Source: Blautia sp. (lineage in GTDB: Bacteria; Bacillota; Clostridia; Lachnospirales; Lachnospiraceae). From it: a stretch of 58,231 bases of DNA. Of this stretch, positions 22,711 to 31,990 are shown one piece after another (the first letter of the stretch is position 1; the number at the start of each line of letters is the position of its first letter). A program made the position numbers and the translations under genes. The notes beneath the pieces were generated by a model. That model made no database searches. It worked only from the letters and a program-made list of their open reading frames with translations, and was not told the DNA's origin. The DNA lies in the NCBI GenBank assembly GCA_017463155.1, contig JAFTPT010000014.1, positions 1 to 58,231 on the forward strand, given 5' to 3'.

Positions 22711-23847
22711 ATGGAGGATAAGGCCGTCCCGGTAAAGACCGAAGAAAACCGTGATAAAGTGATCATCCGGACCAGTATCGTGGGAATCCTGACCAATGTG
22801 ATGCTGGCGGCTTTTAAGGCGGTGATCGGCATTCTGTCCAATTCCATCGCCGTCACGCTGGACGCCGTGAATAATCTGTCGGACGCCCTGTCCTCGATCA
22901 TCACGATCGTAGGGACAAAGCTGGCCGGTAAGCTTCCCGACAAAAAGCACCCGCTCGGATACGGCCGGATCGAGTATCTCAGCGCCATGATCGTTTCGGG
23001 GATCGTGCTCTATGCAGGCATCATGTCCGCCGTGGAATCCGTAAAAAAGATCATTCACCCCGAAAAACCGGATTACAGCATTATTTCGCTGTTCATCATA
23101 GCGGTGGCGGTCATCGTCAAGATCGTTCTCGGCAGATATGTGAAAGCAAAAGGTGAGCAGGTCAATTCCGGCTCGCTGGTCGCATCCGGCTCCGACGCGA
23201 TGTTCGACGCGATCCTGTCGGGCTCCGTACTGGTCTGTGCGATCATCTTCATGCTGAGCGGCCTGTCGCTGGAGGCGTTTGTCGGTGTGATCATCGCATG
23301 CTTCATCATCAAGGCCGGTATTGAGATGATGAGTGAAACACTGAACGCGATCCTTGGTGCCAGAGCGGACAAAGAGAAGACAGACAGGATCAAGGAACTG
23401 CTTACCGGGGAACCGGAGGTTCAGGGCGCGTATGACTTGATCATGTACAATTACGGTCCCGATAAAGACCTCGCGTCGGTTCATCTTGAACTGCCGGATA
23501 CCATGACGGCAAGAGAGATCGATGCTCTGACCAGAAAGCTGGAAAGAAAGGTCTACAAAGAGACAGGCGTCATTCTTGTTGGCGTCGGTCTGTATTCCTA
23601 TAATACCGGAGACGATGAGGCGGCCGATATCCAGAAGGATGTCCGTGAACGCGTCATGGCCCATGACTGGGCCGTTCAGTTTCATGGCTTCTATGTAGAT
23701 GTGGAAGCAAAGGAAATGACATTCGACGTGGTCATGAGCTTCGACATCAAGCCGGGCGAAGGACTCCGGATCCTGTACGAGGAGATCAAAGGTGCATATC
23801 CGGAATACGACATCCAGATCGCGCCGGATGTGGACGTGTCGGATTAA
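22711..23847 (+). CDS. Cation diffusion facilitator family transporter
   Basis: 378 residues. Six hydrophobic segments span about 20-205. The first metal-site motif is SIAVTLDAVNNLSDALSSII (D-x3-D style) and the second is SGSDAMFDAILSG. The linker KLPDKKHPLGYGRIEYLSAM is the family hallmark. A cytoplasmic dimerisation domain follows (VQGAYDLIMYNYGPDKDLAS), with a C-terminal extra domain of about 80 residues (MAHDWAVQFHGFYVDVEAKE). It exports Zn2+, Fe2+, Mn2+ or Co2+ in exchange for protons; the metal cannot be inferred. Confidence 0.93.
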   Translation: MEDKAVPVKTEENRDKVIIRTSIVGILTNVMLAAFKAVIGILSNSIAVTLDAVNNLSDALSSIITIVGTKLAGKLPDKKHPLGYGRIEYLSAMIVSGIVLYAGIMSAVESVKKIIHPEKPDYSIISLFIIAVAVIVKIVLGRYVKAKGEQVNSGSLVASGSDAMFDAILSGSVLVCAIIFMLSGLSLEAFVGVIIACFIIKAGIEMMSETLNAILGARADKEKTDRIKELLTGEPEVQGAYDLIMYNYGPDKDLASVHLELPDTMTAREIDALTRKLERKVYKETGVILVGVGLYSYNTGDDEAADIQKDVRERVMAHDWAVQFHGFYVDVEAKEMTFDVVMSFDIKPGEGLRILYEEIKGAYPEYDIQIAPDVDVSD

Positions 23848-23905
23848 AAGAAACAGAGTACTCTGTTAATGAGAATTCAATGCCGAAAGGAGGTTTTACC
23901 GAGGC

Positions 23906-23983
23906 ATGGACTATATACTTGATGATGCCAGCCTGAACGCGCTCGTGGATGAAATGAACGAACTGAACAAGATGGTTGAATAA
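23906..23983 (+). CDS. Possible 25-residue small protein
   Basis: An ATG frame encoding MDYILDDASLNALVDEMNEL, then NKMVE, an amphipathic acidic helix. AGGAGG lies 13 nt upstream (a little far), and a strong terminator follows 15 nt after the stop. The gap after the CDF gene is short. No homologue is known to me. Confidence 0.4.
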   Translation: MDYILDDASLNALVDEMNELNKMVE

Positions 23984-23997
23984 GCTGCTATTTACAG

Positions 23998-24037
23998 AAA
24001 AAGAGACAGAGGCAATCGATCCTCTGTCTCTTTTTTG
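23998..24037 (+). terminator. Strong terminator after the CDF region
   Basis: AAAAAGAGACAGAGG and CCTCTGTCTCTTTTT form a perfect 15-bp stem, followed by a T run. Confidence 0.88.
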
Positions 24038-24082
24038 GTGGAAAACACTGTCATTTCATGGTATGATATAGTATTAGAATAA

Positions 24083-24280
24083 TTATGGGATATCGGGGGT
24101 TCAGCAGGCGTCGGAATCGGCGCGATCATTCCCTGGTACATGGAAGGACTGTCCTTTGACAGTGAGTCCCTGAACCAGACCGAACATATGCGGAACATCC
24201 GGACGGCGATATCTATATCGGTACGACGGCTGGAGCGGCTGTACGAGACGCCGGAGGAACTTGATCTGGGAGGCGTATGA
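24083..24280 (+). pseudogene. C-terminal fragment of an unrecognised protein
   Basis: Open frame between TAA (24080) and TGA (24278). It reads IGGSAGVGIGAIIPWYMEGL, then SFDSESLNQTEHMRNIRTAI and RRLERLYETPEELD. The N-terminal part is hydrophobic and the rest helical and amphipathic. No start codon or RBS in the right place. Probably the end of a membrane or cell-wall protein gene lost by deletion. Confidence 0.4.
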
Positions 24281-24333
24281 GAAGAAGGCCATATAAGATG
24301 AACACAGAGATTAAAAAAAGGAGGAACAATAAA

Positions 24334-25452
24334 ATGATGACAGGACGAGCAAAGAAATTACTGGCGGCACTGTTGGCGGGAGGCTGCATGATAGCAGGCT
24401 CCGCGATCAGCGCAGGAGCGGAAACGATCGAGCTTACCGGGGCAGCGGATTCTCCGGAATGGGTCAAGGAGATCCCGGAGGCCGAAGAGGCACAGCAGCT
24501 GTTCGTGGTGGCCGGGATCGGCCAGACGACGGCCTACATCTCCATGCATGAGAAGGACGAGAACGGCGCCTGGAAGGAGATCATGACCACGCCGGGCTTC
24601 ATCGGCAAGTACGGTCTTGACAAGGAAAGAGAAGGAGACGCCAGGACCCCGACCGGTACCTTCCATTTCAACTACGCCTTCGGTATCGCGGAGGACCCGG
24701 GCTGTGCGCTCCCCTATCAGCAGGTGGATGAAAAGGCCTACTGGTCCGGCGACCAGAGAGAGGGCTATGGCTACAACACGATGGTGAACATCGATGATCT
24801 TCCCGATCTGAACACGGAGGACAGCGAGCACATCCTTGACTATACCTATCAGTATCAGTATTGCCTGAACATCAGCTGGAACGAGGACGGTACGCCGGGT
24901 CTCGGCTCCGCGATCTTCCTGCACTGCTTCGGACCGCAGAAGCCCTATACCGGCGGCTGTGTGGCGATCCCGCAGGACAAGATGGTCACGGTCATGCAGA
25001 ATGTAAAGGAGGACTGCGTGGTCGTCATCGGTTCCATCGAGGACCTGATCCCGTCCCTCTATGACGAATGGGGCCTTGCACCGGTGGAAGAGACCGGGGA
25101 GGCGGACGATGCTGCTTTTGACGCGTCTGAGATCTATACGCTGGAGGACCTTGACGCCGCTTCCGCCGTGGTACTTGACGAGTTCGCCACCTGGAAGGGC
25201 TGCGAGATGTACAGCATGGACTATGCGGGCGATGAGTGCTGCTCCGAGGAGAACCTCAAATGGATGAACGAGCTCGGGGAGGGCAAGGAGTACACCCAGT
25301 GCATCGAGTTCCTGACGGATTTCCATTCCCCGGTCGCCGAGGAGGATCTTGCGGGAACGGCCTGGGAGCCGGATACGACCTATACGGGATACCAGTGGTG
25401 GCTCGCGCGCACCGACGGCGGTGAGTGGGAACTGGTCACCTACGGTTATTGA
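24334..25452 (+). CDS. Secreted L,D-transpeptidase (YkuD) family protein
   Basis: 372 residues from the ATG at 24334, which has AAAGGAGGAACAATAAA before it. A signal peptide is clear: basic start, LLAALLAGGCMIAGSAISAG, AxA-like cleavage before ETIEL. The catalytic YkuD motif is HCFGPQKPYTGGCVAIPQ (His and nucleophilic Cys). An upstream TPTGTFHFN strand is also typical. The enzyme makes 3-3 peptidoglycan cross-links or attaches proteins to the wall. A C-terminal extension of about 130 acidic residues is not part of the catalytic fold and may bind the wall or a partner. Confidence 0.9.
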   Translation: MMTGRAKKLLAALLAGGCMIAGSAISAGAETIELTGAADSPEWVKEIPEAEEAQQLFVVAGIGQTTAYISMHEKDENGAWKEIMTTPGFIGKYGLDKEREGDARTPTGTFHFNYAFGIAEDPGCALPYQQVDEKAYWSGDQREGYGYNTMVNIDDLPDLNTEDSEHILDYTYQYQYCLNISWNEDGTPGLGSAIFLHCFGPQKPYTGGCVAIPQDKMVTVMQNVKEDCVVVIGSIEDLIPSLYDEWGLAPVEETGEADDAAFDASEIYTLEDLDAASAVVLDEFATWKGCEMYSMDYAGDECCSEENLKWMNELGEGKEYTQCIEFLTDFHSPVAEEDLAGTAWEPDTTYTGYQWWLARTDGGEWELVTYGY

Positions 25453-25533
25453 TAAAAGAACGGAACGGAATTACCCGGAACGGGGGCTTTCTGCATATGA
25501 TCATAGTAAAAAAGGTGTGCATGAGGTGACCGA

Positions 25534-26922
25534 ATGGAACAATGGCTTTTGACGGGACACTTTGACTATATAGATTTCTTCATGCGGGTTTTTCTGGAGG
25601 CGACGACCCCATTAATGGCTGCTGCCTCCATCCTGTTCATGGTCGGTCTCTGGAAGATGCTGGAAAAATCCGGTATCAAAGGCTGGTGGGCGCTCATCCC
25701 CTGCGCCAAATATTACATGCTTTCCAGATGTGCCGGACGGGAGCCCGAGGGACGCGTCCTTTCCCTGACCTCGTTCGGGGGTATTCTGCTGGAGATAGTC
25801 GGCTTTATCTTCATCATTCTGTTCATTCCGAAGAACAGCAGATCGGTGGCTGCTCTTGTTCTGGACGTCTTCCGGGCAACGCTGGCCATTGTCGAGCTGG
25901 TTTATACGATCCGTGTATATGCGGGCCTGATCGAGGTTTACGGGGTCCGCAGGCGTTGGATGATCATGTGGATCTCTCCGGTCCTTCAGACGATCGCAGC
26001 GCTGCTCTGGGGCTTCAGCCCCAAATATCAGCCCGCCTGGAGGGTGGAGGACATGAAGGCGGAGCTTGAAAGGCTTGCCCATTCCGGCAGCGCGACGGTC
26101 ATGGACGAGGGCCTGACCGTGAACCTGAAGGAACGGTCCGCCAAAGAATTCTTCCAGAAAAAGATCCTCCTGCGTGACATCCACATGTCCATTCCGCAGG
26201 GACACATGGTCCTGCTCCTGGGAGGCTCCGGGGCCGGCAAGACGACCTATCTGAACGCGATCAACGGGTATGAAAAGGCTGACGCCGAGGTCATGCTGAA
26301 CGGCTCCAACATGTACACCCAGTACAAGAAGATGCAGTACGAGGTGGGCTTTGTTCCCCAGTCCGAGATGATGCGCGGCAAGGACACCGTGCTGTATACG
26401 CTGCTCGATGCCGCCAAGCTGCGTCTCCCGCGGGACGTGACCGCCAAACAGCGCCGCGACCGTGTGGACGAGGTGATGGAGATCTTCGGCCTGAAGCCGG
26501 TGAAAAACAACCTGGTGGAGAAGCTGTCAGGCGGCCAGAAAAAGCGCCTGTCCATCTCCATCGAGTTTCTTTCCAACCCGTCGCTGTTCATTCTGGATGA
26601 ACCGGATTCCGGTCTGGACGGCGTCATGGCCAGGGAACTGTTCCAGCAGCTCCGCAAGATCGCGGACACGGGCAAGATCGTCATCGTGATCACCCATACG
26701 CCGGACCGCGTGATCGACCTGTTCGACGATGTGATCGTGCTGGCGAAGGATTCCGCGAGGACCGGACGTCTGGCGTACTATGGCAGCATTGAGGATGCCC
26801 GTAAATTCTTCGGGCGGGAAAAGATGGAACAGATCGTCAAGTCCGTGAACCGCAGGGAAGAGGGCGGGGACGGCCTGGCGGATGAGTTTGTGATGAAATA
26901 TGCGGAGGTGCAGCATGCCTGA
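25534..26922 (+). CDS. ABC transporter ATPase (ABCG type) with N-terminal membrane domain
   Basis: 462 residues. The first ~165 form four or five hydrophobic segments (GIKGWWALIPCAKYYMLSR is a DUF5684-like hallmark). The ATPase domain follows: GGSGAGKTT (Walker A), LSGGQKKRLSISIEFLSNPS (signature), LFILDEPDSGLDG (Walker B) and ITHTP (switch His). The ABCG-like subfamily usually exports hydrophobic or peptide compounds. It overlaps its permease gene by 8 bp and precedes a LuxR-type regulator gene. GAGGTGACCGA precedes the ATG. Confidence 0.88.
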   Translation: MEQWLLTGHFDYIDFFMRVFLEATTPLMAAASILFMVGLWKMLEKSGIKGWWALIPCAKYYMLSRCAGREPEGRVLSLTSFGGILLEIVGFIFIILFIPKNSRSVAALVLDVFRATLAIVELVYTIRVYAGLIEVYGVRRRWMIMWISPVLQTIAALLWGFSPKYQPAWRVEDMKAELERLAHSGSATVMDEGLTVNLKERSAKEFFQKKILLRDIHMSIPQGHMVLLLGGSGAGKTTYLNAINGYEKADAEVMLNGSNMYTQYKKMQYEVGFVPQSEMMRGKDTVLYTLLDAAKLRLPRDVTAKQRRDRVDEVMEIFGLKPVKNNLVEKLSGGQKKRLSISIEFLSNPSLFILDEPDSGLDGVMARELFQQLRKIADTGKIVIVITHTPDRVIDLFDDVIVLAKDSARTGRLAYYGSIEDARKFFGREKMEQIVKSVNRREEGGDGLADEFVMKYAEVQHA

Positions 26923-28060
26923 AAATGTGAAGGAAAAAACCTCGCGCAGAATGAAGATCCGCCATCGGCAGCGAGGCCCGCAGGTCTGGATCTATCTTGG
27001 AAAGCTCCTGCGGATGTTCGTATATCAGACCGACTGGAAGGTACTTCCCATGTCGGCCATGATCGCCGGCCTGGTCGGGCTGGTCACCCGCAAAACCTGT
27101 TACCTGAACATGGAAGGCACCCTGATGGGGGCTTTTGCGATGACGTGCGTGTGTATCTGGAACGGGTGCTTCAACTCCATCCAGGTCATCTGCCGCGAGC
27201 GTGATGTGATCAAGAGGGAGCACCGTTCGGGCATGCACATCAGTTCTTATGTGTTTTCCCACATGCTGTACCAGGCGTTGATCTGCCTGGCCCAGACCGG
27301 CGTGACCCTGTATGTGACGCATCTGGTGGGCGTACAGTATCCCTCCACAGGGCTCTTTACCCGGTGGTTTATGGTGGATATCGGGATCACCATGTTCCTG
27401 ATCACCTTTGCCTCGGATATGCTGTCCCTGTGGATCTCCGCTCTGGCGAGGACCACCACGACGGCCATGACGATCATGCCCTTCGTGCTGATCTTCCAGC
27501 TGGTTTTTTCGGGCGGGATGCTCCAGCTTCCCCCATGGTCGAAGCCGTTCACGTATTTCACGATCTCGAGCCCCGGTCTCAGGGCGATCGCTTCCCAGGC
27601 GGATCTCAACAATCTTCCGTTCGTGACGATCTCCACCATACTGGACAAGGTCGAGGATAACAAGATCGAAGGATCCGTCGCGGTGGAGGATGTGCTCGCC
27701 CTGCTGCAGTCATCGGAGAACGCCCATATCAAAGGAGTCATGGACACGAAGCTGTCCGAAGCCTCTGACCTGACTATCGGAGGTATCCTGGAGATCCTGG
27801 AAGAGGATCCGTCTCTCGCGGATCTCAGGGCGGAAAAGGTTGATTTCAGCACGACGGTCGGGGAAGTAGTGGCGATCGCCGGGAAGGAAAGAGTCAAGAA
27901 CTATATCGAGGAGGCGGCCTCCGCATCCAGGTATTCGCCGGAGTATGAATGCACGAAGGAAAACATCGCAGGCTGCTGGCTGCAGCTCCTTATGTTTGCG
28001 TTCGGATTCGCGCTGCTGGCGGTCATCACACTGGAATTTATCGATAAGGACAAGCGATAG
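26915..28060 (+). CDS. ABC-2 type permease partner of the ABCG-like ATPase
   Basis: 381 residues. The ATG at 26915 has GGAGGTGCAGC upstream. About six membrane helices: two near 45-90 (LPMSAMIAGLVGLVTRK, GTLMGAFAMTCVCIWNG), then a CRERDVIKREHRSGMHIS loop typical of ABCG permeases, three more at 115-205, and one at the C-terminus. A large external loop lies at about 215-345. It forms a transporter with the upstream ATPase. Confidence 0.87.
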   Translation: MPENVKEKTSRRMKIRHRQRGPQVWIYLGKLLRMFVYQTDWKVLPMSAMIAGLVGLVTRKTCYLNMEGTLMGAFAMTCVCIWNGCFNSIQVICRERDVIKREHRSGMHISSYVFSHMLYQALICLAQTGVTLYVTHLVGVQYPSTGLFTRWFMVDIGITMFLITFASDMLSLWISALARTTTTAMTIMPFVLIFQLVFSGGMLQLPPWSKPFTYFTISSPGLRAIASQADLNNLPFVTISTILDKVEDNKIEGSVAVEDVLALLQSSENAHIKGVMDTKLSEASDLTIGGILEILEEDPSLADLRAEKVDFSTTVGEVVAIAGKERVKNYIEEAASASRYSPEYECTKENIAGCWLQLLMFAFGFALLAVITLEFIDKDKR

Positions 28061-28070
28061 GAGCCACATC

Positions 28071-29438
28071 ATGAAAGACACGGACAAGACGCCCCTCCTG
28101 AAATGCACAGTGCTGATCTTTCTGTGCTTTCTGCTGACCTCCACCGGATGGCTGTCCTGGGAGTACCACCTGATGGACCAGGTGGCACCGGGGGTTTCGG
28201 ACATCTGTACCATGGTGATCGGATACCTTCTGCAGGCGGCCGGCATCAGCGTGTTCGCGCTGCTGCTCCGGTACCGGAAGTCCATGGCAGAGCGGATCCT
28301 GCCGGCGGCATTGCTGCTGCATCTGGTCTTTATGATCCCGGCGGTCCTAAGCCCGTATCTGCCCGGTACGCTTGTCTTCGGGTTCCTGATGAACCTGTTC
28401 TGCGGGATCATCGCCGGGTATTACCTGTACGACCTGACCCGGAATGTGCAGGCGGACCGGAAGGCTTCCGTCTTCGGCGTCGGGTACGCGCTCGCGATCC
28501 TGGGCTCCTGGCTCCTGTCGAAGGTGGGCGGAGGCGCGCTTTATTATTCAGACAAGGTTCTGATCATCTGCGCGGTTCTGACGATCGCGGCCATTGCGGC
28601 CGGACGGAGGAGCCGGCCGGAGACAGAGGACGGGGAGAAGCCGGCGGCTTCAAAAGCGCCCGCAAAGCAGCATGACCGAAGCTTTCTGCTTCTGGCAGGC
28701 GCGCTCGTTCTGCTTTTCAGCATTGTGAACAGCAGTGGATTTGCGTTCCCGGCGGCTGATCTGGGACGTGCGGTCAATGTTGAGTTCTCACGGCTTGTCT
28801 ATGCGGCCGGGCTTGTCATGGCCGGGTTCGTGACGGACAAGAGCCGTAAATACGGAGCTGTCGCGGCGCTGACGGCGCTCATGATCCCCTTTATCATCCT
28901 GGCACTCCGGGGCGAGACGGTCTCCGCCGTCATTTTCTGGGCGCTGAGCTATTTCACCTTCGGCTTTTATTCGGTCTACAGGATCATTTTGTTTTCCGAC
29001 ATCGCTGCCGAAAAGGATCTTCTGTTCCTGTCCGGCTTCGGTCTGCTGCTCGGACGGGTCGGCGATGCCGCCGGGGAAGCAATCTGCATTTCCCTGGGGA
29101 ACCGGCTGCTGATCCTGGTCTGTGTGACGGCGGTATTGTTCGCCGTGACCGTGGCGGTTTTCTTTAAGGTCTACCACCGGCTGTATATGCCGGAAGCAAG
29201 GAAGGAGCAGAGCGAAAAGGAAAAATTCTACCAGTATGCGATGCAGCACGATCTGTCCGCGAGGGAGCGGGACATGCTGCGGCTTCTCCTTGAGGAGAAG
29301 TCAAATGCCGAGATCGCGGATGCCCTGTGTATCTCGGAGAACACGGTCAAGTTCCATATCCGGAACCTGCTGCAGAAGACCGGCTGCCGGAACAGGAACG
29401 ATCTGCTGGCCTCGTATCTGGGCAGTTTTCCGGCATAA
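28071..29438 (+). CDS. Membrane-bound LuxR-family transcriptional regulator
   Basis: 455 residues. The N-terminal ~385 residues are 12 hydrophobic segments in MFS-like layout. The last ~70 residues are a LuxR/GerE helix-turn-helix: LSARERDMLRLLLEEKSNAE, then IADALCISENTVKFHIRNLL. These 12-TM LuxR proteins are thought to be membrane sensors. AGGAG precedes the ATG at 28071, 10 nt after the permease stop. It is co-transcribed with the ABC exporter, so it probably senses the same compound (inference). Confidence 0.88.
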   Translation: MKDTDKTPLLKCTVLIFLCFLLTSTGWLSWEYHLMDQVAPGVSDICTMVIGYLLQAAGISVFALLLRYRKSMAERILPAALLLHLVFMIPAVLSPYLPGTLVFGFLMNLFCGIIAGYYLYDLTRNVQADRKASVFGVGYALAILGSWLLSKVGGGALYYSDKVLIICAVLTIAAIAAGRRSRPETEDGEKPAASKAPAKQHDRSFLLLAGALVLLFSIVNSSGFAFPAADLGRAVNVEFSRLVYAAGLVMAGFVTDKSRKYGAVAALTALMIPFIILALRGETVSAVIFWALSYFTFGFYSVYRIILFSDIAAEKDLLFLSGFGLLLGRVGDAAGEAICISLGNRLLILVCVTAVLFAVTVAVFFKVYHRLYMPEARKEQSEKEKFYQYAMQHDLSARERDMLRLLLEEKSNAEIADALCISENTVKFHIRNLLQKTGCRNRNDLLASYLGSFPA

Positions 29439-29445
29439 AAACGGT

Positions 29446-29488
29446 ACCTACCCCAAACCTACCCCCGTATTTGGGGGCATGCTACCCC
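29446..29488 (+). promoter_or_regulatory. TACCCC repeat cluster with a palindrome, possible LuxR-type operator
   Basis: ACCTACCCC occurs at 29446 and 29457, and GCTACCCC at 29481. CCCCCGTATTTGGGGG (29462-29477) is a perfect inverted repeat. The cluster lies right after the LuxR-type gene and about 110 bp before the surface-protein gene, but upstream of a terminator. Confidence 0.4.
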
Positions 29489-29500
29489 TTACCTATCTTG

Positions 29501-29550
29501 AAGCACACCGGATTATCGGCTACTGTATAGTCGTATCGGTGTGCTTTTTA
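29501..29550 (+). terminator. Terminator of the ABC-LuxR operon
   Basis: AAGCACACCG and CGGTGTGCTTTTT pair across a 26-nt loop region that itself can fold. Confidence 0.7.
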
Positions 29551-29600
29551 CTGTCATAAAGAGCACGCTGTGATCTTCAAAAAAAGGTGGGTGTCTAGTT

Positions 29601-31919
29601 ATGATGAAAAGAAAAATCAGTTCCCTGCTTCTGGTCCTTACGCTGGTCCTCGGCCAGACTTCCATGTATGTGGTGACGGCAGAGGAAGCTGCCACGGAAG
29701 AAGCGGTCATCGTGTATGAGGAGCAGGATTCCGAGGCTGTCTTTGAAGAACAGGTGGAAAACCCGGAAGCGGTTCCTGCCGTGCAGGAGACAGTCCCGGA
29801 GCAGACGCAGGAGGAAACTCCATCTGAAGGAGCACCGGAAGAAAATGTGCCTGCGGCACAGGCTCAGAATACAGAGCCGCAGTCGGAAGAGCAGTCCTCC
29901 GCGGCGGTCGGGGCGGCCAAGGATGTCTACATCGATAATACGGTTGACAACAGCGTCGCTTATGTGACCGGGGCAATTCACCTTACCGGTTCAGGTGGAA
30001 AACAGGCAGGCTATGACGAGCAGAAGGAAATCTATAAGAACCAGGCAAGTGTCACATACTCCAATCCCAAAACAGCCGAGGTGCAGGGGATGATCGATGC
30101 AGCCGAAACCCAGGTCTATCAGACAGCCCTGGATATCAAAAACCGCGGAAAAAGCGGTGAATTCCATATGAGCACGTCCGAAAGCACAGGGAAAGTCTGG
30201 GACAACCGGAAATATGAAACGGTGGAGGATGATGACGCGGTCCTGATCGGGGATACGGATTATTTAACCGGTGCCTACGGCGTAAACGACGATTATACCC
30301 GGACGCATATCGCCAGCGGAGATTACGGGAAAGAGACCTTTTTCCAGGTGGAAGTGAACGGCTGGGTTGAAGGCTATCGTATTACGGTCAGTACGGAGGG
30401 ACGAGGGATTGCGAAGGCAGACCTTGAAGCCAGCCTCTCGGAGGAGACCGTCACGCTGACGGCCGAGCCGGAGAACAGCTACAGCGACTATGTCTTCAAA
30501 AAATGGGAGGTCGTATCCGGAGGGGCCGTACTTGCCGACGTAACCGCGGCCACCACGACCTTTACCATGCCCGCCGCGGATGTGGAAGTGAAGGCTGTCT
30601 TTGAGAGCAGGGTCATCGGGTGTATGTTCGGTGCGTCCGAGGGCGGCAGCTATGCACTTGTGACAAATGAATATTCGCATGAGGCCATGAGCGGCGGCAG
30701 CGGCAACACGGGTTCTATGAACGCGACGCTTCACCGCGGTGAGACAGCGACGGTGACAGCCACCCCGGCAGCCGGCTACAGGTTCAAGGGCTGGTACGGC
30801 GGTGTGATGGGAGCAAGCCATTTCCTGGAAGGGGACGACGGCACGCTGATCTCCATGGAGGCGTCGTATACGTTCACCTGTGACGACAATATTTCTTTAT
30901 ATGCGGTTTTTGAGAAGGAAGATCATACGCATACACTTGCGAAGACCGACGAGGTGCCGGCAACCTGCGAACAGGACGGAACAAAAGCCTACTGGACCTG
31001 CACGGAGTGCGGCAAGCTCTTTTCCGACGCAGAAGGGACTACCGAGATCAAGGCACCGCAGAAGATCACGGCGCCCGGCCATGACTGGGATGAGAGTGTG
31101 GTGACGACGGAGGCGACGTGCGAGGAGCCGGGTGTCCGGACGTACACGTGCAAGAACGACAAGAGCCACACGAAGACAGAAGAGATCGCTGCGCTTGGCC
31201 ATGACTGGGATGAGGGCGTGGTGACGACGGAGGCGACGTGCGAGGAGCCGGGTGTCCGGACGTACACCTGCAAGAACGACAAGAGCCACACGAAGACGGA
31301 AGAGATCGCTGCGCCTGGCCATGACTGGGGCGACTGGGTCACGACGGTCGAGCCGACCGAGACGGCGGACGGAACCGAGGAGCGGGTCTGCAAAAATGAC
31401 CCCGCCCACGTTGAGACCCGCACGATCCCGGCCATCACGATCGAGTACCGGAATACGAGCGGCGACGGCAGCACCTACACAAAGGGAAGCGAAGATTCCC
31501 TCGCATTCACCTTCAAGCGCTCCCACGCCGATGAAGTGACCTTCGACCACTTCACCGGTGCCATGGTGGACGGAGCCGAGCTTGACAGCTCTGCCTACTC
31601 GGCGGAATCCGGGAGCGTGATCATCACGCTGCTTCCTGCCTATCTGGAGACGCTCTCCGCCGGAGAATACACACTCACCGCCATGTTCGACGACGGAAAT
31701 GACGCGGATGCCTCCTTTACGGTCAAGGAAAAGAAGGATCAGAAGAAGGACGACACCGAAAAGAAAGAAAAGAATGAAGCAAAACCCACGCAGGCACCAG
31801 CCAAAACGCGGACGCCCGCGACCGGGGATGACAGCCGGACGGGACTCTTCACGGTCCTTTTTGCGGCTTCGCTGCTCACGATCCTCGCGGCTCTGATCTA
31901 CAGGAGAAGAGCAAGATAA
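29601..31919 (+). CDS. Sortase-anchored repeat-containing surface protein
   Basis: 772 residues. A signal peptide (KISSLLLVLTLVLGQTSMYV, cleavage near VTAEE) leads into an acidic Glu/Pro/Gln-rich stalk (about 28-110). InlB-type beta repeats follow (GRGIAKADLEASLSEETVTL; MPAADVEVKAVFE; KGWYGGVMGAS). Then come 'GHDW...T..ATCEEPGVRTYTC' repeats, a Ig-like region and a Lys-rich spacer. The C-terminus has TPATGDD (an LPxTG-like variant), a membrane helix and RRRAR. It is probably attached to the cell wall and may bind host or wall glycans. AGGTGG precedes ATG ATG. Confidence 0.85.
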   Translation: MMKRKISSLLLVLTLVLGQTSMYVVTAEEAATEEAVIVYEEQDSEAVFEEQVENPEAVPAVQETVPEQTQEETPSEGAPEENVPAAQAQNTEPQSEEQSSAAVGAAKDVYIDNTVDNSVAYVTGAIHLTGSGGKQAGYDEQKEIYKNQASVTYSNPKTAEVQGMIDAAETQVYQTALDIKNRGKSGEFHMSTSESTGKVWDNRKYETVEDDDAVLIGDTDYLTGAYGVNDDYTRTHIASGDYGKETFFQVEVNGWVEGYRITVSTEGRGIAKADLEASLSEETVTLTAEPENSYSDYVFKKWEVVSGGAVLADVTAATTTFTMPAADVEVKAVFESRVIGCMFGASEGGSYALVTNEYSHEAMSGGSGNTGSMNATLHRGETATVTATPAAGYRFKGWYGGVMGASHFLEGDDGTLISMEASYTFTCDDNISLYAVFEKEDHTHTLAKTDEVPATCEQDGTKAYWTCTECGKLFSDAEGTTEIKAPQKITAPGHDWDESVVTTEATCEEPGVRTYTCKNDKSHTKTEEIAALGHDWDEGVVTTEATCEEPGVRTYTCKNDKSHTKTEEIAAPGHDWGDWVTTVEPTETADGTEERVCKNDPAHVETRTIPAITIEYRNTSGDGSTYTKGSEDSLAFTFKRSHADEVTFDHFTGAMVDGAELDSSAYSAESGSVIITLLPAYLETLSAGEYTLTAMFDDGNDADASFTVKEKKDQKKDDTEKKEKNEAKPTQAPAKTRTPATGDDSRTGLFTVLFAASLLTILAALIYRRRAR
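31077..31316 (+). repeat. Two near-perfect tandem 120-bp coding repeats
   Basis: Units 31077-31196 and 31197-31316 differ at only a few bases and encode 40-residue modules (GHDWDE, VVTTEATCEEPGVRTYTCKN). A third, diverged unit starts at 31317 (GHDWGDWVTT). The copy number may vary between strains. Confidence 0.85.
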
Positions 31920-31935
31920 AGCCGGGACCGGAACA

Positions 31936-31983
31936 GGGCAAGACAAGGGCAAGACATGGGGACGTCCCTTGTCTTGCCCTTTG
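31936..31983. terminator. Bidirectional terminator between convergent genes
   Basis: GGGCAAGACAAGGG and CCCTTGTCTTGCCC pair perfectly over 14 bp. It separates the surface-protein gene from the ATP-grasp gene, which converge here. Confidence 0.75.
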
Positions 31984-31990
31984 TCTTGCC

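Noticed and set aside
31077-31340. Regular repeats that might suggest a CRISPR array
   Set aside because: They are in-frame 120-bp coding repeats of a surface protein with no unique spacers and no cas genes.
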